This document shows positions 56,402 through 64,000 of a stretch of DNA of 64,000 nucleotides, one piece after another. This stretch comes from Chitinophaga qingshengii. Its GTDB lineage: Bacteria > Bacteroidota > Bacteroidia > Chitinophagales > Chitinophagaceae. Numbering within the stretch: the first letter of the stretch is position 1; the number at the start of each line of letters is the position of its first letter. The translations under genes and the position numbers were made by a program. The DNA lies in the NCBI RefSeq assembly GCF_014529935.1, contig NZ_JACVFC010000001.1:2170001-2234000 (forward strand), read 5' to 3'. The notes beneath the pieces were generated by a model that was given only the letters and a program-made list of their open reading frames with translations, searched no databases and was not told the DNA's origin.

Positions 56402-58843
56402 TTATTCGGTAACCGGGCGCTGATATTTATAATCCGTTTGTTTGAGGATCTTTCCATCCTTGTCTCTGATCACAGTTAACCTGCCGAAGCCATCATATTC
56501 ATAGTAGATAGTACGTCCGGATGGATCAGTCATACTCGTCATCCCTACCTGCGGGCGGAAAGTATAAATAGTGGACATCGCGCCATCCAATGTGCGCAAA
56601 GGTGCCAGTGAATTACGTATTTGTGTTTCGTTATACAAATTGTTTATCGCCAATACATTTACCAGACCACTTACCGCTGAGTATGACATTCCCTTTATAG
56701 CTGCCACAGGATAGCTATTACCATACCCCCAGATAAAAGATTCCGGTTCATCATTCACCTTATGCTGCTGCAGCACATTACCAGCGGCATCGTACAGGTC
56801 AAATATCAGCCGCGGTTCATAACGGCGGTCCATTGTGACGCCACCTCCGCTTACTGAAGAAGGGTTAAAGTCAGTCAATACACCCGGAACACTTAACCTG
56901 AATACTGATTCAGGATAGGGCTGTGATGGCTTATAGGACACAAATTGCCCGAAAATGGTCCCCGGATTAGCATTATTACTGACTACAGTATACGTTTCTA
57001 TCACCGGAGAAATAATATGACGTTGCTGTAAGTTTATGATACCCAAGGAGAGGTTATCACCGGGAATAACCTGATAATTGTTCGGATAACGGTAAAATTG
57101 CTGAACCGTTCGGCTACTCATCTCTTTTGTTACGGATGATACATTGAGTGAGCTGGTATCATATGCATAAGTGGTGATGTTGCGTATAGCATCTGTGGAA
57201 CCGGAAGAGAACAGTATTGTCGTGTCAGAGGTAAGAGGCATCCACTCTGTTACAGTTCGATAATAGTCTGTTTTATACCGGGTTACCTTGTCCTTACCAT
57301 CTGTACCAATGGGAGAAGCAACACAAAAGACAGTTTGCTGTGCTTTGAAGTTGCGTAGTTCATACTGAAAATCCGGGAGAACCGTATATACCTTCTTTTC
57401 TATTGACACCACCTTATTATCTTTTCCATAAGTGATCTTCTGCGTCAGCAGTCCCCGACGCCAATCATAGCTGGTACCGGGGGTATAAGGCGGCGCATAT
57501 ATAACGCCATCATCCGGATGCTCCACCGCTGAGGTAAAGTAGCTGACAATCTTATTGCTGCTATCTTTGGTATTGTAATACTCCGTAACTCGCCGGTATC
57601 CGACAACACCTCCCTGCGTACTACCCAATACCACACTGGATACAGAGGAATAACAATTATAGGACTGTTGTTTTCCACATTGCTGACCAGTTGTAGGTTC
57701 AGGGACATACTCAGTATAAGAATAGTCATACTTCGGTTGTTCCAAAGTCACGCCGCTACTATACATCGGATCATCCATTTTATAGCTATAGCTCCTTACC
57801 ATATCATGATCATGGCTGATACCATCATAGCTGATGATCCTGGCTATCCGTACCCCACCCGCTGGTCTTACCGGAGGTTTCATCTCACTTGAAGTATAAG
57901 TATAAAATACATCGGCATTCGCCCTATCATAAGGGTTAACAACTTTAAGTATTAATTCATAGGTACCTGGCTGTAGGTCAATATAGTTTAATCCACTGGT
58001 GTATTTATCCACATACATTCCATAAGCATGAAACGGTGTACCACCTCCAATCCTTCTTAACTCTATCGTTGCCTCCGGATTCATACTTGCCCACGAAGCA
58101 CATCCGGGCTTACTAGGTATACAATTTGATATCTGCCATTCGATAGAACCCTGCTGCCATTTATCAATCACAAAGGTAGTTTTCACCTGCCCCGGACCCT
58201 TGTTTTGCTCGTAAGTTAAAAAACCAGCCGCGGTGCCTTCTTTTTCTATTGGCGCTGGTACAAGTTGGCTACTCCCGATATAACTATACTCATTCCCTTC
58301 AAACTGAAACTGTGTGTATCCTCCGGTCGGATATTCGATCTTATTTAACAGACCTGCTGTCACATAAGCACTATCCGCCTCCCGGTTGGCCAGTTGCTCT
58401 GTGACACCGTTCTTCACAACAAATGGTATCATTCCTCTGTTTGACTTCCCGTTATAATATCCCCAATGATCCTGTGATGAAGATCCTACTGCCGGGATAA
58501 AATTCTCCTTGTAATAATTAAGTTTATAGGGCGGATGACTCTGTCCATTACCATCATATTCAATAACAGAATCCAACCTCAGCTTTTTACCGGAGGAATA
58601 ATAATTGTAGTTTAACTGGAATTTTCTCAACCTGTTGCCCAATTTATCAAGATACACAATGGAGTCCACCTTCTTGTCATTCATATCTGTCCGGGAAGAG
58701 TAATGGAATTTAACAAGAAAATCTCTACCACTTATCGTATTTAAATACTGACCCTGGATAAACTGAGATGACGTAACCTTCTCTGTCCTGTCAGATATCG
58801 GACCTATTGAGTAGCCTATTTTCCTCGTCTCTGATACTGGCAT
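56402..58843 (-). CDS. RHS-repeat companion protein, C-terminal part (downstream of an amber stop)
   Basis: 813 residues, in the same frame as the segment at 58892-59617 and separated from it only by one TAG at 58892-58894 and 16 sense codons. It has beta-rich segments, a conserved [17 protein letters not shown] region and ends in YD-type repeats ([25 protein letters not shown]). This resembles the shell-forming first protein of Bacteroidota RHS pairs, which continues functionally in the following DUF6443 gene. Restarting at the ATG at 58843 would give a protein with no signal peptide, so the piece is probably not functional alone. Confidence 0.7.
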   Translation of the reverse strand: MPVSETRKIGYSIGPISDRTEKVTSSQFIQGQYLNTISGRDFLVKFHYSSRTDMNDKKVDSIVYLDKLGNRLRKFQLNYNYYSSGKKLRLDSVIEYDGNGQSHPPYKLNYYKENFIPAVGSSSQDHWGYYNGKSNRGMIPFVVKNGVTEQLANREADSAYVTAGLLNKIEYPTGGYTQFQFEGNEYSYIGSSQLVPAPIEKEGTAAGFLTYEQNKGPGQVKTTFVIDKWQQGSIEWQISNCIPSKPGCASWASMNPEATIELRRIGGGTPFHAYGMYVDKYTSGLNYIDLQPGTYELILKVVNPYDRANADVFYTYTSSEMKPPVRPAGGVRIARIISYDGISHDHDMVRSYSYKMDDPMYSSGVTLEQPKYDYSYTEYVPEPTTGQQCGKQQSYNCYSSVSSVVLGSTQGGVVGYRRVTEYYNTKDSSNKIVSYFTSAVEHPDDGVIYAPPYTPGTSYDWRRGLLTQKITYGKDNKVVSIEKKVYTVLPDFQYELRNFKAQQTVFCVASPIGTDGKDKVTRYKTDYYRTVTEWMPLTSDTTILFSSGSTDAIRNITTYAYDTSSLNVSSVTKEMSSRTVQQFYRYPNNYQVIPGDNLSLGIINLQQRHIISPVIETYTVVSNNANPGTIFGQFVSYKPSQPYPESVFRLSVPGVLTDFNPSSVSGGGVTMDRRYEPRLIFDLYDAAGNVLQQHKVNDEPESFIWGYGNSYPVAAIKGMSYSAVSGLVNVLAINNLYNETQIRNSLAPLRTLDGAMSTIYTFRPQVGMTSMTDPSGRTIYYEYDGFGRLTVIRDKDGKILKQTDYKYQRPVTE

Positions 58844-58891
58844 ATTTGAAACATTGTAGCTACTTTTATCATACGAGAAGATGATCGAATC

Positions 58892-59617
58892 CTAGCCATC
58901 AGGAGAAACCATACTAGTGATGTACCAGGCCTGCGGACACGATTTTTCGGTTTCGCTGTTACTATAGGATGTCCCTACCACTTCCTCAGCCCGGAATTCA
59001 TAACTGTAACCATTTTCATCTACAATTTTCTTCGAGAATCCCGGTAAATCGGTAATCAATAGTTTAGCATAAGGGATTGTCTGATAACCATTAGCAAAAT
59101 GTGCATATCTTCCGGAGCGGCCATTAAAATTGAAATAGTACAAATCGGCCTCTCCATCTTCCAAACCACCTGTAATTCTCCTGAGATAGGAATCTCCAAA
59201 GTCAGTAGCGCCATAATTAGTCAACGGTTTCCCTACCTTTTGTATATTGTTATATCCTAGCCCGTCCTCATCCGGAATCCCCCTCACTGTCCTGGTCACA
59301 CAGCCGCCTGCATTCAGCGTCCATCCAAGACCGGTACGGGAAGCCATTTCATCCACCCGGATACCTCCAGCATGATAACTTAATGACAACGGAATTTTTA
59401 GCTGTCCGCTTCCAGCAGTGAAAAGCGGAATTTCAATGGAAGGAATACCTGTATACTGACTAACCGGAATCTCTCCATAACGTGCCAGCGCAGCAGCATT
59501 GGGCGGAGGGGGTACTGCATAGGAATTGACCTGGGTTTCATTAACCTGCGCCTTCACAGGCATACCAACATACAAGGACAACAGTACAAGAAGGCATCTT
59601 CTAAACAAACACTTCAT
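58892..59617 (-). CDS. RHS-repeat companion protein, N-terminal part (ends at an in-frame amber stop)
   Basis: 241 residues. Signal peptide MKCLFRRCLLVLLSLYVGMPVKAQ, followed by the typical N-terminus of these proteins: YGEIPVSQYTGIPSIEIPLF, then LKIPLSLSYHAGGIRVDEMA and GLGWTLNAGGCVTR. It ends MVSPDG and then TAG; reading on gives DSIIFSYDKSSYNVSN and joins the open frame at 58843. The intact protein would be about 1071 residues (59617 to 56402). The single stop is a nonsense mutation, a sequencing error, or a readthrough site. Confidence 0.7.
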   Translation of the reverse strand: MKCLFRRCLLVLLSLYVGMPVKAQVNETQVNSYAVPPPPNAAALARYGEIPVSQYTGIPSIEIPLFTAGSGQLKIPLSLSYHAGGIRVDEMASRTGLGWTLNAGGCVTRTVRGIPDEDGLGYNNIQKVGKPLTNYGATDFGDSYLRRITGGLEDGEADLYYFNFNGRSGRYAHFANGYQTIPYAKLLITDLPGFSKKIVDENGYSYEFRAEEVVGTSYSNSETEKSCPQAWYITSMVSPDG

Positions 59618-59884
59618 AGGGAATATTAAACTATTTCTTAAAAATCATTTTTCAGGTGAGACTATACTCCACTCAGTGAAATATCTCATAGGTACATGCA
59701 ATCTAAAATGGTATATCTCTTAAAGTTTTCAAGTCAAAAAATGGGTTAAACAGGAGCTTATAGCTGCTACATTTCCACAGGTTCGGGTTACACAATTATG
59801 TATGTAATATACATTATTCTAAAATAAACTTCCAGCAAAAAATACCAAACTGGATATAAGGTGGCCTTCACGATTTTTTCCAAA

Positions 59885-60511
59885 TCACAATACATCCATT
59901 ATCCTCCCTACTCTTAAATAATCAATTCCATAAACCCCATTTTCAGGAAGCGGGTCCACTCTATCAAGATCCCCCAATTTATCATACGTCTCCAGAAAAT
60001 CATCTACATTCTCAACATGATCCAATAATCCAAAACTATTTAGTTTAATCGTCTCTAACAGACTCATCTCTCTGTTCTCGAAAATAGCATGTCTTATTAA
60101 CGACCACCCTCTGAGAAGAACGATATCATATCCAAGCCACGTTATGTGCTGCGGTGTTGCTATTCCCGGCCCTTTAATTTGATTTAATCGATCTGAAGCT
60201 ACTACCACCAGCTCATTCGTCAGCGCCATCTCTTTATCTATTGACAGAAAAGCAACGGCATCATGATATGCTTTCACCACTTTTATCCCTGTAAAATCAA
60301 GCTCAGAAACATCCAGATCAGCATATGTTTTCAAAAGGCTTTCCGGAATTTTCGATTGATAAAACCGGCTTTCTACATCGCGCCAATTTGATCTGTCTAT
60401 ACCATGATAGTATATACCTTCTATAGAAGGTGATAAGCTTTTTCCAACAACATCATCAAAAATGTGTGCAGGCTTTCTTACAATAACATACCCAGTTATC
60501 ATAAATAACAT
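59885..60511 (-). CDS. Hypothetical protein in RHS island
   Basis: 208 residues (or 205 from the Met at 60502), AT-rich, no signal peptide beyond a weakly hydrophobic start. The middle region DVSELDFTGIKVVKAYHDAVAF and PQHITWLGYDIVLLRGWSL has no family I can name. It lies 20 bp after the membrane-anchored gene at 60531 and upstream of the RHS pair on the same strand. Position in a polymorphic-toxin island suggests an immunity or accessory protein, which is a guess. Confidence 0.6.
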   Translation of the reverse strand: MLFMITGYVIVRKPAHIFDDVVGKSLSPSIEGIYYHGIDRSNWRDVESRFYQSKIPESLLKTYADLDVSELDFTGIKVVKAYHDAVAFLSIDKEMALTNELVVVASDRLNQIKGPGIATPQHITWLGYDIVLLRGWSLIRHAIFENREMSLLETIKLNSFGLLDHVENVDDFLETYDKLGDLDRVDPLPENGVYGIDYLRVGRIMDVL

Positions 60512-60530
60512 CTATACTTTGACGCTATAC

Positions 60531-61118
60531 TTATTGATCAAAATATTTCTTCCAGATCGGAGCACTCCAAAAACGTGTATCGTTTAGATTATACTTATGT
60601 AATGAATCATCTATTGCAAAAGTCCTAAAACAAGCTGCCCTCATTATATCAGATATTCGCTGTTCACTGTAGGAATTAGTATAAGTTGCTCCTGTCATTT
60701 TTAAGGTGATAGAGTCCGCCTGTCTAACCCCCAGGTAGCAAGTAGCGTCATAATACCAATTATACCTTTTATCCGGTAACAATTGTTTGCTTGTAGCATT
60801 TTTGGCAATAACCAGAATTCCCACCTTTTTTAAATCAGGACTATAAACAATACTGTCAATAATTATCTGAGTAGAATCGTCATATGCACTGCTATTAAAA
60901 AAATCCTCATGCCTCAATAAAGATTTTTTGAGTTGATGTATAATTTGAGTGCTATCCTGAATATAATTTTCTCCGGAAACTACTGTGTTGTTCAAAAATC
61001 CTACTGATGTATCAACATTCCGGTGAAAGGACATCCATCCATATATATATTTAAAACACAAGACCAATAGTCCAAGACCAACTAATATTATTACAAGTGT
61101 CGCTTTTCTTTTCATCAT
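60531..61118 (-). CDS. Hypothetical membrane-anchored protein in RHS island
   Basis: About 195 residues from MMKRKATLVIILVGLGLLVLCF, one N-terminal membrane anchor and a soluble domain outside the cytoplasm. The soluble part (for example IDSIVYSPDLKKVGILVIA, CYLGVRQADSITLKMTG) is not recognised. The frame is open to 61136 with a Met-Phe-Tyr extension before the positively charged start, less likely. It is AT-rich like the rest of the island and sits next to the arginine operon, so it marks the island's edge. Confidence 0.6.
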   Translation of the reverse strand: MMKRKATLVIILVGLGLLVLCFKYIYGWMSFHRNVDTSVGFLNNTVVSGENYIQDSTQIIHQLKKSLLRHEDFFNSSAYDDSTQIIIDSIVYSPDLKKVGILVIAKNATSKQLLPDKRYNWYYDATCYLGVRQADSITLKMTGATYTNSYSEQRISDIMRAACFRTFAIDDSLHKYNLNDTRFWSAPIWKKYFDQ

Positions 61119-61185
61119 TACCTGAAAATAAAACACCCTCTCCGCTTAAACACGAAGAGGGTCGCTATTTCTTTATCAAGACAAC

Positions 61186-62520
61186 TTAACTCGCCAGCAA
61201 TTCCGCTATCGCCTTATCCACCGCGGCAAACGGAAACCCTTTCAACACCAGGTCCATCTGGGCGGCAATCTGCGCAGTGCAGAGGTTACCGATGCTTCCC
61301 TCGTGCGTATGTTTCACTTCTTTGGAAGGCGCAAAAGTACCATGTTCGATGTCCATGCCTACCTGTTTGTAGGCCTCGCGGAAAGGCGTGCCTTGCAACA
61401 CCAGGTTATTCACTACTTCCACACTAAACAGGTATTGGTATTTTTCGTCATCAAGGATGTTCTCTTTGATACGGATGTTCTCTATCATCAGGCGACTCAT
61501 ATCGATACAATCGCGCAGTGTCTGGAATGCGGGGAACAGGTTTTCTTTCAACAGCTGTAAATCACGGTGGTAGCCGGATGGCAGGTTGGTGATCATCATG
61601 GCGATTTCATTGGGCAGTGCCTGCAATTTGTTGCCATGAGAGCGGATCAGTTCCCAAACATCAGGGTTCTTTTTATGCGGCATGATACTGGAACCGGTGG
61701 TCAGTTCATCCGGGAAACTGATAAAGCCGAAGTTCTGATTCATGAACATGCAGGCGTCCATGGCCATTTTAGCGATGGTAGCGGCGATACCGGCCAATGC
61801 AAAGGCAACGATCTTTTCGGTTTTACCACGGCCCATCTGTGCGTATACCACGTTATAGTTGAGGGTATCGAATCCAAGCAGACGGGTGGTCATCTCACGG
61901 TTAAGGGGGAACGAAGAACCGTAACCGGCAGCGGAGCCGAGGGGATTTTTGTTCACCACTTTGTAAGCGCCCTGTAACATGGTGAGGTCATCGACCAGGC
62001 TTTCTGCGTAAGCGCCAAACCACAGCCCGAAAGAGGAAGGCATCGCGATTTGCAGGTGGGTATATCCTGGCAGGAGATGATCTTTGTATTGCTCACTTTT
62101 CTGTTGCAACAACTTAAACAGGGCTTCTACGGAAGACACCAGTGTCTGTAACTCGTGACGGAGGAACAGTTTCAGGTCTACCAGCACCTGGTCGTTACGG
62201 GAACGGCCGCTGTGTATTTTTTTACCTACTTCACCCAAACGACGGGTCAGCAACAGTTCCACCTGGGAGTGAATATCTTCCACCCCTTCTTCCAGCACAA
62301 AATTGCCGTCCTGGATTTCTTTATAAATTTTTTTCAGCTCCTGTTTCAGAATAGTCAGCTCATCGGCTTCCAGCAACCCGATGCTTTGCAGCATAGTGAT
62401 GTGTGCCATAGAGCCCAGCACATCAAACGGCGCCAGGAACACATCCATTTCACGGTCTTTGCCTACCGTGAATTTCTCTACGGCATCCAGCGATGCCTTG
62501 TCTTTTTGCCACAGCTTCAT
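61186..62520 (-). CDS. argH: Argininosuccinate lyase
   Basis: Last step of arginine synthesis: cleaves argininosuccinate to arginine and fumarate. 444 residues from MKLWQKDKASLDAVEKF; an upstream ATG at 62541 adds a non-family extension. The fumarase/ASL signature is GSSIMPHKKNPDVWE, with the second conserved block HSGRSRNDQV near residue 110 and the catalytic-His region GYTHLQIAMPSSF. Follows the M20 peptidase gene on the same strand by 69 bp. Confidence 0.96.
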   Translation of the reverse strand: MKLWQKDKASLDAVEKFTVGKDREMDVFLAPFDVLGSMAHITMLQSIGLLEADELTILKQELKKIYKEIQDGNFVLEEGVEDIHSQVELLLTRRLGEVGKKIHSGRSRNDQVLVDLKLFLRHELQTLVSSVEALFKLLQQKSEQYKDHLLPGYTHLQIAMPSSFGLWFGAYAESLVDDLTMLQGAYKVVNKNPLGSAAGYGSSFPLNREMTTRLLGFDTLNYNVVYAQMGRGKTEKIVAFALAGIAATIAKMAMDACMFMNQNFGFISFPDELTTGSSIMPHKKNPDVWELIRSHGNKLQALPNEIAMMITNLPSGYHRDLQLLKENLFPAFQTLRDCIDMSRLMIENIRIKENILDDEKYQYLFSVEVVNNLVLQGTPFREAYKQVGMDIEHGTFAPSKEVKHTHEGSIGNLCTAQIAAQMDLVLKGFPFAAVDKAIAELLAS

Positions 62521-62546
62521 AAAAATTATATTTATCAGCAAATGCT

Positions 62547-62594
62547 TCGCGCTCTTTGCTCTCTTTTAAAACTTTGCGTGCAAACTTTGCTACT
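62547..62594. repeat. Degenerate GCAAAG-type repeat
   Basis: Between argE and argH the sequence TTCGCGCTCTTTGCTCTCTT and TTTGCGTGCAAACTTTGCT resembles the right arm of the palindromic element at 30841-30875 but is interrupted and not palindromic as a whole. It overlaps the end of the upstream gene by a few bases. Confidence 0.45.
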
Positions 62595-63654
62595 GGATCA
62601 TCTCCAGCGTACGGATATAACTATCGATACCCGCTTTTATCTCTTCCAGGTAGATGAACTCATCAGCCGTATGGGAACGGGCAGAATCACCGGGCCCCAT
62701 TTTCACGGAGGTAGCCGGTATCAGCGCCTGATCGGAAGTGGTGGGAGAACCATACCAGGTTTTACCCAGTGAAATACCTGCCTGCACAAACGGATGGTCC
62801 ATCGGGATGAAGGACGGCCGCATCCGCATGGAACGGGGCTTCACTTCGCATTGTACATTCGCACGGATCACTTCCAGCAGCTCTTCCAGTGTGTACTGGT
62901 CCGTAGCGCGTACGTCTACTACAAAACTGCAATCAGCCGGTACTACGTTATGGGCTTTGTTGGAAGTATTGATCACTGTCACGCTCATCTTTACCGGTCC
63001 TAAGGTGTCGGACACATTAGGAAAACGGAAATCGCGGAACCAGGTAATATCCGGTAATGCTTTATACAGCGCGTTTTCACCTTCTTCACGGGCTGCGTGC
63101 CCTGCCTTGCCATACACGGTACAATCCAGTACCATCAGCCCTTTTTCAGCGATAGCCAGCTGTGTCAGCGTAGGTTCGCCTACGATCGCAAAATCGATGG
63201 CCGGCAGCCTGTCGAGAATGCTTTCGATACCGTTGGAACCGCTGATCTCTTCTTCTGCGGTAGCCGCCAGTGCAAAGTTGTATTGCAGGTCGGTACGGTG
63301 ATAAAAATGCAGGAAAGTGGCGATCAGGCTCACGAGGCAACCACCGGCATCATTGCTACCCAGACCAAATAATTTACCGTCCACTACATCCGGACTAAAA
63401 GGATCACGGGTATACTGCGGATTAGGTTTTACGGTATCATGGTGGGAATTGAGCAGGATAGTACGTTTAGCCGGATCAAAATGTTTATTGATGGCCCATA
63501 CGTTGTTGAGATGCCGCTCATGCGGGATGTCCATGGCAGTCAGAAAATCACTGATCACCTGGGCGGTACCATCTTCCTCCCGGCTTAAAGAAGGCGTGGC
63601 TATGAGCTGTTTTAACAGCGCCACAGCCACGTCGTATAATTTTTCGTTCCACAT
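62590..63654 (-). CDS. M20-family deacylase of arginine synthesis (ArgE-type)
   Basis: About 354 residues from MWNEKLYDVAVALLK. Zinc-site motifs of the M20 family: NSHHDTVKPNPQY (His/Asp), GLGSNDAGGCLVS (bridging Asp) and ATAEEEISGSNGIE (catalytic Glu and ligand Glu). Position between argB and argH indicates removal of the acyl group from an acylornithine or acylcitrulline intermediate. Several Bacteroidota use N-acetyl- or N-succinyl-citrulline routes, so the precise substrate is not fixed by sequence. It starts 5 nt after the argB stop. Confidence 0.88.
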   Translation of the reverse strand: MWNEKLYDVAVALLKQLIATPSLSREEDGTAQVISDFLTAMDIPHERHLNNVWAINKHFDPAKRTILLNSHHDTVKPNPQYTRDPFSPDVVDGKLFGLGSNDAGGCLVSLIATFLHFYHRTDLQYNFALAATAEEEISGSNGIESILDRLPAIDFAIVGEPTLTQLAIAEKGLMVLDCTVYGKAGHAAREEGENALYKALPDITWFRDFRFPNVSDTLGPVKMSVTVINTSNKAHNVVPADCSFVVDVRATDQYTLEELLEVIRANVQCEVKPRSMRMRPSFIPMDHPFVQAGISLGKTWYGSPTTSDQALIPATSVKMGPGDSARSHTADEFIYLEEIKAGIDSYIRTLEMIQ

Positions 63655-63659
63655 AGAGG

Positions 63660-64000
63660 TTAGCATATTAAAGTGCCCGCCACGGTGCCCGTGGTATTAC
63701 TTCGCACATCATCGGCATGTCCTATCAGCACTTCCTTCACACCGTTGTCGATGGCGGAGAAAGCGTTCTGCAACTTGGGCAGGATGCCGTCTGTCAATAT
63801 CTTTTCGTCGAGCAGCTGCTGGTAAATTTCTTTGTTGATGAGATTGATGACTGAATCATCGTTCTGCGGATCACGCAACACACCTTTCTTCTCGAAGCAG
63901 TAAATCAATCTTACCTGGTAATCGGCCGACAAGGCAATCGCCAGGGAAGCGGCGATCGTGTCTGCATTGGTGTTCAGCATCTGACCTTTGCCATCATGGG
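63660..64000 (-). CDS. argB: Acetylglutamate kinase, C-terminal part (cut by window edge)
   Basis: Second step of arginine synthesis, phosphorylation of N-acyl-glutamate. Only the last 113 or so codons are present. The motif GKGQMLNTNADTIAASLA is the nucleotide-binding region of amino-acid kinases in this family, and the end GHADDVRSNTTGTVAGTLIC is typical. The upstream part lies beyond 64000. It is directly followed by the M20 and argH genes. Confidence 0.9.
   Translation of the reverse strand, partial: HDGKGQMLNTNADTIAASLAIALSADYQVRLIYCFEKKGVLRDPQNDDSVINLINKEIYQQLLDEKILTDGILPKLQNAFSAIDNGVKEVLIGHADDVRSNTTGTVAGTLIC

Overview
The window looks like a chromosomal segment of a Chitinophaga-like member of the Bacteroidota. 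Supporting signs are promoters of the TAnnTTTG type (best cases at 42022-42052 and 44495-44525), a stand-alone TPP-riboswitch-controlled TonB-dependent receptor, RHS proteins of the DUF6443 type, DUF2851, DUF2520 and a UbiA-type prenyltransferase of the geranylgeranylglycerol-phosphate kind. This assignment is an inference from gene content; no rRNA is present.

Layout. 1-4369 (minus): leucine operon leuC - methyltransferase - leuD - leuB - leuA, with leuA cut by the window edge. 4524-6648: a helical-repeat protein and an FMN reductase. 6737-8504 (minus): an ABC ATPase/membrane pair. 8505-8956: a regulatory region with clustered DnaA-box-like sites before nrdB and nrdA (8957-12441). 12576-14018: a secreted coiled-coil/barrel protein. 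14219-18094 (minus): an AT-rich 1291-residue SIR2-domain protein, probably a phage-defence gene. 18224-22191: TrmH-type methylase, AsmA-like protein, SdpI-like protein. 22278-27979 (minus): tripartite RND efflux pump. 28353-32180: lipA, an outer-membrane protein, OsmC and DUF2851; the last two converge on a palindromic repeat that exactly fills their intergenic gap. 32240-35002: SAM-I riboswitch, then cystathionine gamma-synthase and homoserine dehydrogenase. 35150-38014 (minus): Maf, UbiA prenyltransferase, KdsC-like phosphatase, DUF2520. 38307-41561: topA and a SirB1-like protein. 41763-45002 (minus): small lipoprotein, der, era, initiator tRNA, ssb. 45106-47612: TPP riboswitch and TonB-dependent receptor. 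47686-61136 (minus): an RHS polymorphic-toxin island. 61186-64000 (minus): argB-argE-argH.

The most unusual part is the RHS island. A full-length secreted RHS/DUF6443 protein (51925-56379) carries a metzincin-like C-terminal domain and is followed 1 bp later by a lipoprotein gene that is probably its immunity gene. Downstream lies an orphan second copy (48141-51269) that duplicates only the RHS core, ends in a different metzincin domain and has its own lipoprotein. The active copy's zinc motif has Gly where the catalytic Glu should be. The partner RHS gene upstream is split by one in-frame amber codon. A 17-bp copy of the TonB receptor's 3' end and an ownerless plus-strand terminator sit at the far side of the orphan cassette, which suggests how the cassette was inserted.

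The second accessory element is the lone SIR2 gene. It carries the nucleotide-pocket motifs of NAD-depleting defence sirtuins but has a coiled coil inserted between the Asn and His motifs. Regulatory RNAs (SAM-I, TPP), several terminators and three families of intergenic repeats complete the picture. No insertion sequence, CRISPR array or prophage was seen.
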